Source of the DNA: Halobellus limi
GTDB taxonomy: Archaea > Halobacteriota > Halobacteria > Halobacteriales > Haloferacaceae
Direction: 5' to 3'
Assembly (NCBI RefSeq): GCF_004799685.1
Contig: NZ_CP031311.1
Coordinates: 1,426,001 to 1,490,000, forward strand
Length of the DNA: 64,000 nt
The notes below the pieces were generated by a model that searched no databases, had not been told where the DNA came from, and saw only the letters and a program-made list of their open reading frames with translations. Both the position numbers and the translations under genes were made by a program. Below, piece after piece: positions 27,119-35,127 of the stretch. Every line of letters begins with the position of its first letter. The first letter of the stretch is position 1.

Positions 27119-28732
27119 ATGGCCACGGAGCACCGGACGACGGCGGACGACGACGCGGGAGAGGCCGACGAGCAGACGCGACTCCCGCTCGGCGTCTCCG
27201 TCGCCGCCGCCGCCGTCGCGGCCGCGGTGTTGCTCCCGGTGCTGTGGCTGATCAAGACGAGCCTCGACGTCGGTTTCGCGGAGGCAACCGCGCTCCTCAC
27301 GCGCCCGACGACGCTCGAAGTCCTCCTCAACAGCGCCGTCCTCGTCGTGCTGACGACGACCGCCTGCGTGGTCATCGGCGTGCCGCTGGCGTACCTGACG
27401 GTCCGGACCGACCTGCCCTTCCGACGCTTCTGGACGGTCGTCGTCTCGCTGCCGCTCGTGATCCCGAGTTACGTCGGCGCGTTCGCGTTCGTCTCGGCGT
27501 TCGGCCCGCAGGGGGGCTTCCAGCGCCTGCTCGCGCCGATCGGGATCGAGCGGATCCCCGAGATCTACGGCCTCGAAGGGACCGTGCTGATCCTCACGCT
27601 CTACACCTACCCGTACGTCTACATCACCGCTCGCGCGTCGCTGAAGTCGATGGACACGACGCTGATCGACGCCGCGCGGACGCTCGAACACGACCGCTGG
27701 GAGACGTTCAGGCGGGTCACGGTCCCCCAGATCCGCCCGGCGGTCGCCGCCGGGGCGCTGCTCTCTGGGCTCTACGTCCTCGCGGACTTCGGGACGCCGT
27801 CGATTATGCGCTACGACGTGTTCACGCGCGTCATCTTCGTCGAGTTCGGGACGTTCGGGCGCGACACCGCCACGCTGCTCTCCCTGCAACTGGTCGCCGT
27901 GACGGTCTTCATCCTCTGGCTCGAGTCCCGCGTCCGCGGCGAGGAGCGGACCACCGCCGGCGGGCGCTCGCGCGCGGTCGTCTCGCTCGGCGGGTGGCGC
28001 TACCCCGCGATGGGCTTCGCGGCCGCGATCGCGGGTCTGGCGCTCGTCGTCCCGCTCGTGATCCTGCTGTCGTGGCTCGGAACCGCCTCGGCGACGGTGA
28101 ACCAGTCGCTGGCGTTCCAGTGGTCCTACGCGGCCAACTCCGTCGTCATCGCGACCGCCGCCGCCGCCGTCGCCGTCGTCGCCGGCCTCCCGGTCGCGTA
28201 CCTCTCCGCGCGGTACGACGGCCTCCTCCCGACGGCGTTCGAGCGGATCAGCTACGTCGGCTACGCCGTCCCGGGGGTCGTTCTCGGCCTCGCCTTGGTC
28301 TTCTTCGGGAGCCAGTACGCGACGCCGATCTACCAGACCCTGTATCTCCTGGTGTTCGCGTACGTGATCCGGTTTCTGCCCCAGTCTGTCGGGTCGCTCC
28401 GGGCGTCGTTCCTCTCGGTCGACCCCGCGCTTCCGGAGGCGGCGCGGACGCTCGGGCAGACCTCCGCGGGCGCGTTCCGGTACGTCACGCTCCCGCTGGT
28501 CGCGCCCGGGCTCTTCGGCGGCGCGGCGCTCGTGTTCCTGACGACGATGAAGGAGCTGCCGGCGACGCTGCTTCTGCGACCGTCGGGTTTTACCACGCTC
28601 GTCACGCATATCTGGACAGCCTATGAATCGGGGTACTTCGGACAGGCGGCGGTGCCGGCGCTGGTCTTGCTTTTCGTCTCGGGGCTCTCGATGCTCGTGA
28701 TTCTCAGACAGGAGGGATACGATGTCAAATAG
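27119..28732 (+). CDS. Fe(III) ABC transporter permease (fused, FbpB type)
   Basis: About 537 residues and twelve predicted membrane helices, made of two BPD_transp_1 halves. Each half carries an EAA-like coupling loop: LIDAARTLEHDRWETFRRVT in the first and LPEAARTLGQTSAGAFRYVT in the second. This tandem layout is typical of FbpB/CysT-like iron permeases. The ATG at 27119 is used; the GTG at 27113 is in frame two codons earlier and no ribosome binding site decides. The gene starts 24 bases after the binding protein and overlaps the ATPase gene by 11 bases. Confidence 0.93.
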   Translation: MATEHRTTADDDAGEADEQTRLPLGVSVAAAAVAAAVLLPVLWLIKTSLDVGFAEATALLTRPTTLEVLLNSAVLVVLTTTACVVIGVPLAYLTVRTDLPFRRFWTVVVSLPLVIPSYVGAFAFVSAFGPQGGFQRLLAPIGIERIPEIYGLEGTVLILTLYTYPYVYITARASLKSMDTTLIDAARTLEHDRWETFRRVTVPQIRPAVAAGALLSGLYVLADFGTPSIMRYDVFTRVIFVEFGTFGRDTATLLSLQLVAVTVFILWLESRVRGEERTTAGGRSRAVVSLGGWRYPAMGFAAAIAGLALVVPLVILLSWLGTASATVNQSLAFQWSYAANSVVIATAAAAVAVVAGLPVAYLSARYDGLLPTAFERISYVGYAVPGVVLGLALVFFGSQYATPIYQTLYLLVFAYVIRFLPQSVGSLRASFLSVDPALPEAARTLGQTSAGAFRYVTLPLVAPGLFGGAALVFLTTMKELPATLLLRPSGFTTLVTHIWTAYESGYFGQAAVPALVLLFVSGLSMLVILRQEGYDVK

Positions 28733-29942
28733 CACGCACGCTGCAGTAGAGTCGGACTCGGAGCAACGCACGGAGACAGGGGCTGGCGAGGGACCGGCGG
28801 ACGCCGAATCGCCCGCCGGCCCCTCGGCAGCGGGTACCGACGGCGACGTCGTCCTCGAACTCGACGGACTCAGTAAGTCCTACGGGACCGAGACGGTCGT
28901 CGAGGGGCTCTCGCTGACTGTCAACGAGGGCGAGATCCTGACGCTTCTGGGCCCGTCCGGCTGCGGTAAGACGACGACGCTTCGGCTGGTCGCCGGGCTG
29001 GAGAGGCCCGACGGGGGCGCGGTGCGGCTGAACGGTCGCTCGGTGTCGGGGTCGACGTTCGTCCCGCCGGAGGAGCGCGGCGTCGGCGTCGTCTTCCAGG
29101 AGTTCGCGCTCTTTCCGCACCTCACGGCGCGGGAGAACGTCGCCTTCGGACTGAAGGACCGGCCCGACGAGGAGGTCCGAGAGCGCGTTGACGAACTGCT
29201 CGAACTCGTCGACCTGGCCGACCAGGGCGAGAGCTACCCGGATCAGCTCTCCGGCGGGCAGCAGCAGCGGGTCGCCCTCGCGCGCTCGCTCGCTCCCGAA
29301 CCGGAGATCCTGCTCCTCGACGAGCCGTTCTCGAACCTCGACGTCGACCTCCGCGTCGAGATGCGCGAGGAGGTCCGTCAGATCATCAAAGAGACCGGCG
29401 TCACGGCCGTCTCGGTCACCCACGACCAGGAGGAGGCGCTCTCCATCTCGGATCGGGTCGCGGTGATGAACGACGGACAGATCGAACAGATCGGCGACCC
29501 CGAGGGCGTCTTCCAACACCCCGAGTCGCGCTTCGTCGCCGCCTTCCTGGGTTACGCGAGCTTCGTCCCGGGGTACGTCTCCGGCGACGTCGTCGAGACC
29601 GACCTCGGAACCGTCCCGCGCGACCAGATCCACGGCCTCGCGAGCGAGTACGACCACACCCGGATCGACCTGCTCGTCCGCCCCGACGACGTGAGCGTCC
29701 GTCACCTCGACTGCGAGGGCGTGGAGTCGAGCTGCGGCGAGGTCGTCGCCCGCCGGTACCTGGGCCCGACGTTCCTCTACGAGGTGGAACTGGACACCGG
29801 AGAGTCGATCCAGTGCATGCACAACCACGACGAGAACGTCCCGAAGGAGGGGCCGGTCGACCTCGAACTCGACGCCGACCACGAGCTCGCGTGGTTCCCG
29901 CGCGAGCAGCGCCCCGAAGACGACTCCCGATACGGCGAGTGA
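28722..29942 (+). CDS. Fe(III) ABC transporter ATP-binding protein (FbpC type)
   Basis: A 406-residue ATPase. After an acidic linker of about 45 residues come Walker A LLGPSGCGKTTTLRLVAG, Q-loop VFQEFALFPHLTARENVAFG, signature [15 protein letters not shown], Walker B ILLLDEPFSNLD and SVTHDQEEALSISDRVAV. A C-terminal TOBE-like regulatory region follows (RIDLLVRPDDVSVRHLDCEG, VVARRYLGPTFLYEVELDTG). This domain order is that of FbpC/PotA ATPases. It overlaps the permease gene, and the next gene starts 4 bases after its stop, so the operon continues. Confidence 0.95.
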   Translation: MSNSTHAAVESDSEQRTETGAGEGPADAESPAGPSAAGTDGDVVLELDGLSKSYGTETVVEGLSLTVNEGEILTLLGPSGCGKTTTLRLVAGLERPDGGAVRLNGRSVSGSTFVPPEERGVGVVFQEFALFPHLTARENVAFGLKDRPDEEVRERVDELLELVDLADQGESYPDQLSGGQQQRVALARSLAPEPEILLLDEPFSNLDVDLRVEMREEVRQIIKETGVTAVSVTHDQEEALSISDRVAVMNDGQIEQIGDPEGVFQHPESRFVAAFLGYASFVPGYVSGDVVETDLGTVPRDQIHGLASEYDHTRIDLLVRPDDVSVRHLDCEGVESSCGEVVARRYLGPTFLYEVELDTGESIQCMHNHDENVPKEGPVDLELDADHELAWFPREQRPEDDSRYGE

Positions 29943-29945
29943 GCC

Positions 29946-32204
29946 GTGTCGCGACGACAGTTCACTTCTCGACTCCGGTCGCTCGTTCGCCGCCTCCGCC
30001 TCGCCCCGCGCTCGGTCGTCGCCGCAGTCCGCGACCGCCTGGAGCGAGTCGCCGTCGCCGCCCGTGCCGTCGTCGCCGCCGGACGCGACCGACCCGAGCG
30101 GGTCGTCGCCGCCGTCCTCGCGCTCGCGGTCGGCGGCCTCGTCTACTACCTCGCGATCGACCTCTTTCCGTACCACTCGGTCAACGACGACGAGGGCGTC
30201 TACCTCTATCAGGCCGCGATGCTCCTGGAGGGGAAGCTGTTCCTCCGCCCCGGCGACATCCCGTGGGAGGCGGTGCGCCCGTGGTTCTTCGTCGTCGACG
30301 AGGTCGGCGGCGAGGTCCGGATGTACAGCAAGTACTCGCCGGTCGCGCCGGCGGTCTTCGCGATCGGACGGCTCCTCGGCGACTGGAACATCGCGCTGGG
30401 GCTCGTCGCGGCGGCGACCGCGGGCGGGGTCTACCTCCTCGGATCGGCCGCCTTCGACCGCCGCGTGGGACTCCTCGCGGTGCCGATCCTCGCCGGGTCG
30501 CCGCTGTTCCTGCTCACCTCCGCGACGTTCTTCTCCTACGCGCCGGCGACGATGCTGAACGTCGCGTTCGCGGCCGCGTACGTCCGCGCGGCGCGGACCG
30601 GGAGCCGTCGGTGGGGCGCTGCGGCGGGGACGGCCGTCGGCGTGGCGTTCTTCTGTCGGCCCTACACGGCGGTGCTGTTCGCGCTCCCGTTCATCGGCCA
30701 CACGCTCGCCTCTCTCGACGTGGCCTGGCGGCGGTCCGGGTGGTCGCCGGGGTTCCGGGGGGTACTCGGGCGGTCGCTCGCGATCGCGCTTCCGGGCGCG
30801 GCGTTCGTCGGCGTGACGCTCGCGTACAACGCGGTCGTGACCGGCGATCCGTTCCTCTTTCCCTACGCCGCGTTCGCGCCGAACGACGGCATCGGGTTCG
30901 GCACGCGGGAGATCCTCAACTACGAGCGGGAGTACACGCCCGCACTGGCGGCCGACGTGACAGAGCGGATCGTCGAGTACTTCTTCACCGAGTGGGTCGC
31001 CGCGGGGCTCCTCGGGACCGCGCTCGCCGCCGTCGGCGTCCTCGCGGCGCTGTGGCGCGAACGGGGGCGGAGCGGACCCGGTGCGATCGCTCGCTTCGAT
31101 CCCGCGGCGGGGATGGGAAGCGGCGAGGTCGCCGCGGTCCTCTTCGCGGTCCTCCCGTCCGTCTTCCTCGGCGAGGCGTACTTCTGGGGGACCCACAACG
31201 GGCTCCGGAACGGCCTCATCGACCTCCTCGGGCCGTTCTATCACTTCGATGCGCTCGTCCCGGTCGCGGTGTTCGGCGCGGCAGGCGTCGCGTTCCTCGT
31301 CCGCGGTGCGGGGTCGCTGCTTCGGTCGGTGACCACCCGCCGCCGCGCCCGGATCGCGCTCCTCGTCGGCCTCGTCGTCTCCGCGCCGGTCGTCGCCTCC
31401 GCCGAGGCGGCCGTCGTCGAGGGGCCGTTCGCGGCGAACGAACGGCGGACCGACAGTCTGGAAGCGACCTACGAGCCGTTCGAGGACCGCTCCTTCGACG
31501 ACGCGCTCGTGTTCACGCCCGACCCCTACGGCGACTGGCAGGCGCACCCGTTCCAGTACCTCCGCTCCGGCGGCGGCTACGACGGCGACGTCGTCTACGC
31601 GACCGACGGGAGTCCCGAGCGCGACCTGGCCGTCCTGGCCGCGACGAACCGGACGGCGTACCGGTTCACCTACCGGGGGGACTGGACCGGCGCGTACTTC
31701 CCCGTGAACTCGGAGCTCCGGCGGCTCCGCGTCCTCGAGGGCGAGTCGGTCCGGGCGACCACGACGGTCGGCGTGCCCGCGGCGGCGTCGAGTACGAGCG
31801 TCCGCGTCGAGACGCCGGAGGGGTACGCCCGCTACAGCGTCCCCGACGCCGCGCGGACGAACGACACGGTCCGCGTCGAGTGGACCATCGGCCCCGACGC
31901 CGCGCGGGCGGAGAACCTGGTGTACGAGGGCGGGTCGCGCTTCCGCGACGTTCCGCTCGCAGACGGCGGCGCGGAGGTCGACCTCGTCGTGACGTTCGTC
32001 GGCGTCGGCGGGTCGAGCGTCACCTACAGACAGGAGGTCACCATCGACGGCGACGCCGACGGAGGGGTCCGGGCCGTCTGGCCCCCGGAGACCCGCGTCT
32101 GCCGGCTGACGACCGAGTGCGGGTACGAGGGGACCTGGGTCGGCCCCGACGGTGACTACGTCGACGGCGTCTCCGTCGCGATGGACGCGCGCGTCGCGTC
32201 GTGA
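29946..32204 (+). CDS. Large membrane glycosyltransferase-like protein (GT39/ArnT-like topology)
   Basis: A 752-residue protein with about ten to twelve membrane helices in the first 480 residues and a secreted C-terminal domain of about 270 residues. The first extracellular loop holds FPYHSVNDDEGVYLYQAAML, with the adjacent acidic residues seen in GT-C enzymes such as ArnT and Pmt (D-E after helix 1). VRMYSKYSPVAPAVFAIGRL follows, as in ArnT relatives. It begins GTG four bases after the iron ATPase stop, so it is probably cotranscribed. A transferase using a lipid-linked sugar is inferred from topology; the iron-operon position is unexplained. Confidence 0.72.
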   Translation: MSRRQFTSRLRSLVRRLRLAPRSVVAAVRDRLERVAVAARAVVAAGRDRPERVVAAVLALAVGGLVYYLAIDLFPYHSVNDDEGVYLYQAAMLLEGKLFLRPGDIPWEAVRPWFFVVDEVGGEVRMYSKYSPVAPAVFAIGRLLGDWNIALGLVAAATAGGVYLLGSAAFDRRVGLLAVPILAGSPLFLLTSATFFSYAPATMLNVAFAAAYVRAARTGSRRWGAAAGTAVGVAFFCRPYTAVLFALPFIGHTLASLDVAWRRSGWSPGFRGVLGRSLAIALPGAAFVGVTLAYNAVVTGDPFLFPYAAFAPNDGIGFGTREILNYEREYTPALAADVTERIVEYFFTEWVAAGLLGTALAAVGVLAALWRERGRSGPGAIARFDPAAGMGSGEVAAVLFAVLPSVFLGEAYFWGTHNGLRNGLIDLLGPFYHFDALVPVAVFGAAGVAFLVRGAGSLLRSVTTRRRARIALLVGLVVSAPVVASAEAAVVEGPFAANERRTDSLEATYEPFEDRSFDDALVFTPDPYGDWQAHPFQYLRSGGGYDGDVVYATDGSPERDLAVLAATNRTAYRFTYRGDWTGAYFPVNSELRRLRVLEGESVRATTTVGVPAAASSTSVRVETPEGYARYSVPDAARTNDTVRVEWTIGPDAARAENLVYEGGSRFRDVPLADGGAEVDLVVTFVGVGGSSVTYRQEVTIDGDADGGVRAVWPPETRVCRLTTECGYEGTWVGPDGDYVDGVSVAMDARVAS

Positions 32205-32297
32205 CCGCCGAGCTTTCGGACGGTTCGCGGCAGCGCGCGTCGTGAGCGGCGGATCCCGGTGAAGTCCGCGGCTGCCGCGCGCCGTGCCGGCCGACGC

Positions 32298-32549
32298 TCA
32301 GATCGGTCCGGTGAAACTGATATCGAGGAGTTCCTCGCGGATCGCGTACCGGAGCCGATCGTCGAGCGGCATCTCCTCCCAGTCCTCGGGTCGCTGTGGT
32401 TCGGGTACCTCGTCCAGTCGGTCGGCGAGGGACCGGTGAATGAACCGCCCGTTCTCCCCGCAGTCGGGACAGGTGAGAACGATGAGCCGGACCCGGTAGG
32501 GGCGTTCCTCGATGTGCCCGCAGTGCGGGCAGACGTACGAGTCTGTCAC
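32298..32549 (-). CDS. Small zinc-ribbon protein
   Basis: An 83-residue protein with two CxxC knuckles, SYVCPHCGHIEERPYR and LIVLTCPDCGENGRFIHRS, forming a rubredoxin-like zinc ribbon, followed by an acidic helical tail (EDWEEMPLDDRLRYAIREEL). The start is GTG at 32549; an earlier ATG runs into a stop within four codons. It lies downstream of the GghA/amylase pair on the same strand, 95 bases after the hydrolase stop. Possible nucleic-acid or protein-binding adaptor; no function is assigned. Confidence 0.78.
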   Translation of the reverse strand: MTDSYVCPHCGHIEERPYRVRLIVLTCPDCGENGRFIHRSLADRLDEVPEPQRPEDWEEMPLDDRLRYAIREELLDISFTGPI

Positions 32550-32643
32550 TGCCCGATCATAGGGGCGGGGGTAACTCGTATCTGTGGGTTTCGAACGGCG
32601 TCTCGACGCCCCTCCGCGGCCGAGTCGGCAGACGGGCGCCCGG

Positions 32644-35127
32644 TCAGGGGTCCCGCCGCCAGACGACCGCCTCGGCGTTGTCGAGCGTCACCGCGGGGGC
32701 CGACCCGTCCGCGTCGCCGGGGCGCGCCTCGGCCCCCGGTGCGATCAGCGCGAGTTCCCACCCCGCCGTCGGGACCGACGGGGCGTTCGCGTCCGCCGCC
32801 GCGTCGGCCGCGAGCGAATCGGGGGCGACCTCGACCGCGACGCCCTCCATATTCGCCGCGAACAGGAGTTCCTCGTCGCCGTCTGCCTCGGGCGGCGCTC
32901 GGCGGAGGCCGTAGTAGAGCACGGTCCCCTCCGTCGGGTGCCGGTAGGCGAAGTACTCGTCCGCCCGGAGGTCCGCGCGGAGCCACTCGCGCGCCTGGCG
33001 GAACTCCCGGGTCCGCAGGCGGAACCCGGTCCGCTCTTCCTCCTGCGCGTCCCGCCAGTGGTCGAGCGTCGAGAACTCGCGGACGTCCCGCATCCACGCG
33101 TCGGCGAGGGCTTCGAGGTCCGCGGGGGAGACGTCGTCCTTCCCGAGCGGCGGATCCAGCGCCGACAGCATCGCCGCAACCGCCGTCAGGTCGTAGTCGG
33201 TGACGTCGACCGCCGCCGCCAGCGCGTCCATCACCGTCTGGAGTTCGGCGAGCGACTCGAAGCCCAGCGACTTCACCCGCTCGAAGAACCGGTCGTCGGC
33301 GAAGTCCGACTCCCGCACCTGCCAGTGGAGGAAGTTCGCCTCCTCGGCGACGACCTTGACGTTCCACGCGTCGTCGGTGTCGCGGACGAACCCCCAGGGC
33401 GCACGCATGTTCGCGTGGGCGAAATCCATCGGGACGCCCGGGAGGAAGGCGTGAAACAGCATCGACGCGGCGGCGTTGTCGTAGGCCTCGTCGAGGGTTT
33501 CGGGGTACCCGTCGCCCAGGTAGGGGTTGATCGGTGAGCGGGTGAACGCGGTCGTCGGATCGACCTGCGTGCCGCGGCGGACGGTGTCGTGGTTCGCGAC
33601 GCCGGTGATCCAGCGGCTGCCGAACTCGCCGATCTCGCGGACGCGCCACCACTTCGTCGCCCAGAAGGTGAGGAGCGCGGGCGTGTTGTGCGCGAACGTG
33701 ACCGGCGACCACTGGAACGCGTGGGGGTGCTGGTCGGTCAGCGCGCGGTACGACGAGGCCAACTCCCAGTCCTCGCGGGGCCACGGCCGGCCGTCCTCGT
33801 AGATCATCCACGGTCGGTACTCCGTGCCGGCGACCTCCTGGACGACCCGGTCCATCTCCGCGAGGAAGTCGTCGTCGTGGTACATCTCGCCCGTGTCGGG
33901 GTCGTAAGCGGTGAAGTCCTGCGCTCCGTCGACCCTGATCCCGTCCGCGCCGAAGTCCATCTTCCGACGCTGGAGTTCCAAGAAGACGGCGCGGGCGGTC
34001 GGCTCGGTGTAATCGAGGTGCTTGCCGTACATCCCGGGGCCGAGGACGTAGCGGTCGGCGAGCAGTTCCGCCCCCCGGTCGTCGGCGTGACCGAGCGCGA
34101 CGTCGAAGACGACCTTGATCGGCCGCGGAAGCCCGTGACAGGCGGCGATGAAGTCGACAAGTTCGTCCGGGCGTCCGGTCTCCAGTACCGCCGGGTTCGG
34201 CGCCGAAAACGCCGAGACGACGATGTCGTACCCCCAGTTTATCTGCTCGGGCCGTGCGACGGTCGCCGTCAGCGACTCCTCTGTCGCCGTCTCGGCCGTC
34301 CAGAACTCGTGGGACGTCTCGTTCTGGGTGAGCGGTTCGACCGGCATCAGTTGCACGGCGTCGTAGCCGACGAAGTTCCGCTGCCAGGCGTCGAGGTCGC
34401 CGTCGCCCCGCTGGGCGTCGCCGATGGACTCGTACACGTCGGCGAGGCCGGCCAGCGACCCGCGGTCCGTGGCGGTTCCGGGGTGGATCTCGAGCATACT
34501 CGTCGCCGGTTCGATCCGCGGGAGGCCGTCGTCCTCGCGCGTCGGGACGCGCTCTCCGTCGGTCCCGAGGGCCTCGAAGTAGCCCCGGTCCGCTCGCGTC
34601 TCGTCGAGCCGATCGACGTCGTAGAACTCCGCGGGCGCGAACGGCCCGAACGGGACGGAGTACGCCAGCGGGTCCGCGACCGTCTCCCACTCCCCCTCCC
34701 GCGTGCGGTACGTCAACCGATAGAGCGACCCCAGGCGCTCTCGCGTCCCCGGTCGAAGCCCGGCCACGACGCCCCAGTGGTAGTCGCCCTCGCGCTCCAG
34801 CGGAACGCGCGAGCGGTCGAACGTCACCTCGCGGGCGTCCGTCGCGCCGGGATCGAGATCCGCGGGCGGCGTGAGTACCTCCAGAAACACCGCCGACTCG
34901 GGCACGCCGGCCTCGACGAGGTCGGGCGTCCAGAAGCCCACTTCCGCGTTGCCGTCGTCATTCGGGTGCGCTCCCAGTCGCCCCGTCAGTTCGGTCGCGG
35001 CCGCGAAGTCGTCCTCGTGACGCGATTTCACCGCCCGGTGCCACGCGAGCAGTTCCGCGGTCTGGTCTTCGAGCAGTCCGCAGGGGGTCGACTCTGAACT
35101 CCGATCCGCGGTCGAGTCTCGGCCCAT
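32644..35127 (-). CDS. gghA: Glucosylglycerol hydrolase (GghA-like, GH13-type fold)
   Basis: An 827-residue protein resembling cyanobacterial GghA (Synechocystis Slr1670), which hydrolyses the compatible solute glucosylglycerol. Family features: EVGFWTPDLVEAGVPESAVF and YHWGVVAGLRPGTRERLGSL in the N-terminal domain; the barrel has QLMPVEPLTQNETSHEFW, the nucleophile region DFGADGIRVDGAQDFTAY (about residue 400), the acid/base region WMIYEDGRPWPREDW (about 441) and SRWITGVANHDTVRRGTQVD (about 512). No signal peptide. The ATG overlaps the amylase stop (TGATG), so both are translated from one message. The true substrate in a salt-in archaeon is uncertain; a related alpha-glucoside is possible. 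Confidence 0.8.
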   Translation of the reverse strand: MGRDSTADRSSESTPCGLLEDQTAELLAWHRAVKSRHEDDFAAATELTGRLGAHPNDDGNAEVGFWTPDLVEAGVPESAVFLEVLTPPADLDPGATDAREVTFDRSRVPLEREGDYHWGVVAGLRPGTRERLGSLYRLTYRTREGEWETVADPLAYSVPFGPFAPAEFYDVDRLDETRADRGYFEALGTDGERVPTREDDGLPRIEPATSMLEIHPGTATDRGSLAGLADVYESIGDAQRGDGDLDAWQRNFVGYDAVQLMPVEPLTQNETSHEFWTAETATEESLTATVARPEQINWGYDIVVSAFSAPNPAVLETGRPDELVDFIAACHGLPRPIKVVFDVALGHADDRGAELLADRYVLGPGMYGKHLDYTEPTARAVFLELQRRKMDFGADGIRVDGAQDFTAYDPDTGEMYHDDDFLAEMDRVVQEVAGTEYRPWMIYEDGRPWPREDWELASSYRALTDQHPHAFQWSPVTFAHNTPALLTFWATKWWRVREIGEFGSRWITGVANHDTVRRGTQVDPTTAFTRSPINPYLGDGYPETLDEAYDNAAASMLFHAFLPGVPMDFAHANMRAPWGFVRDTDDAWNVKVVAEEANFLHWQVRESDFADDRFFERVKSLGFESLAELQTVMDALAAAVDVTDYDLTAVAAMLSALDPPLGKDDVSPADLEALADAWMRDVREFSTLDHWRDAQEEERTGFRLRTREFRQAREWLRADLRADEYFAYRHPTEGTVLYYGLRRAPPEADGDEELLFAANMEGVAVEVAPDSLAADAAADANAPSVPTAGWELALIAPGAEARPGDADGSAPAVTLDNAEAVVWRRDP

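Noticed and set aside
32226-32279. CGCGGCAGC/GCTGCCGCG inverted repeat as a terminator
   Set aside because: The arms are 36 bases apart and only GC-rich; such matches are expected by chance here.
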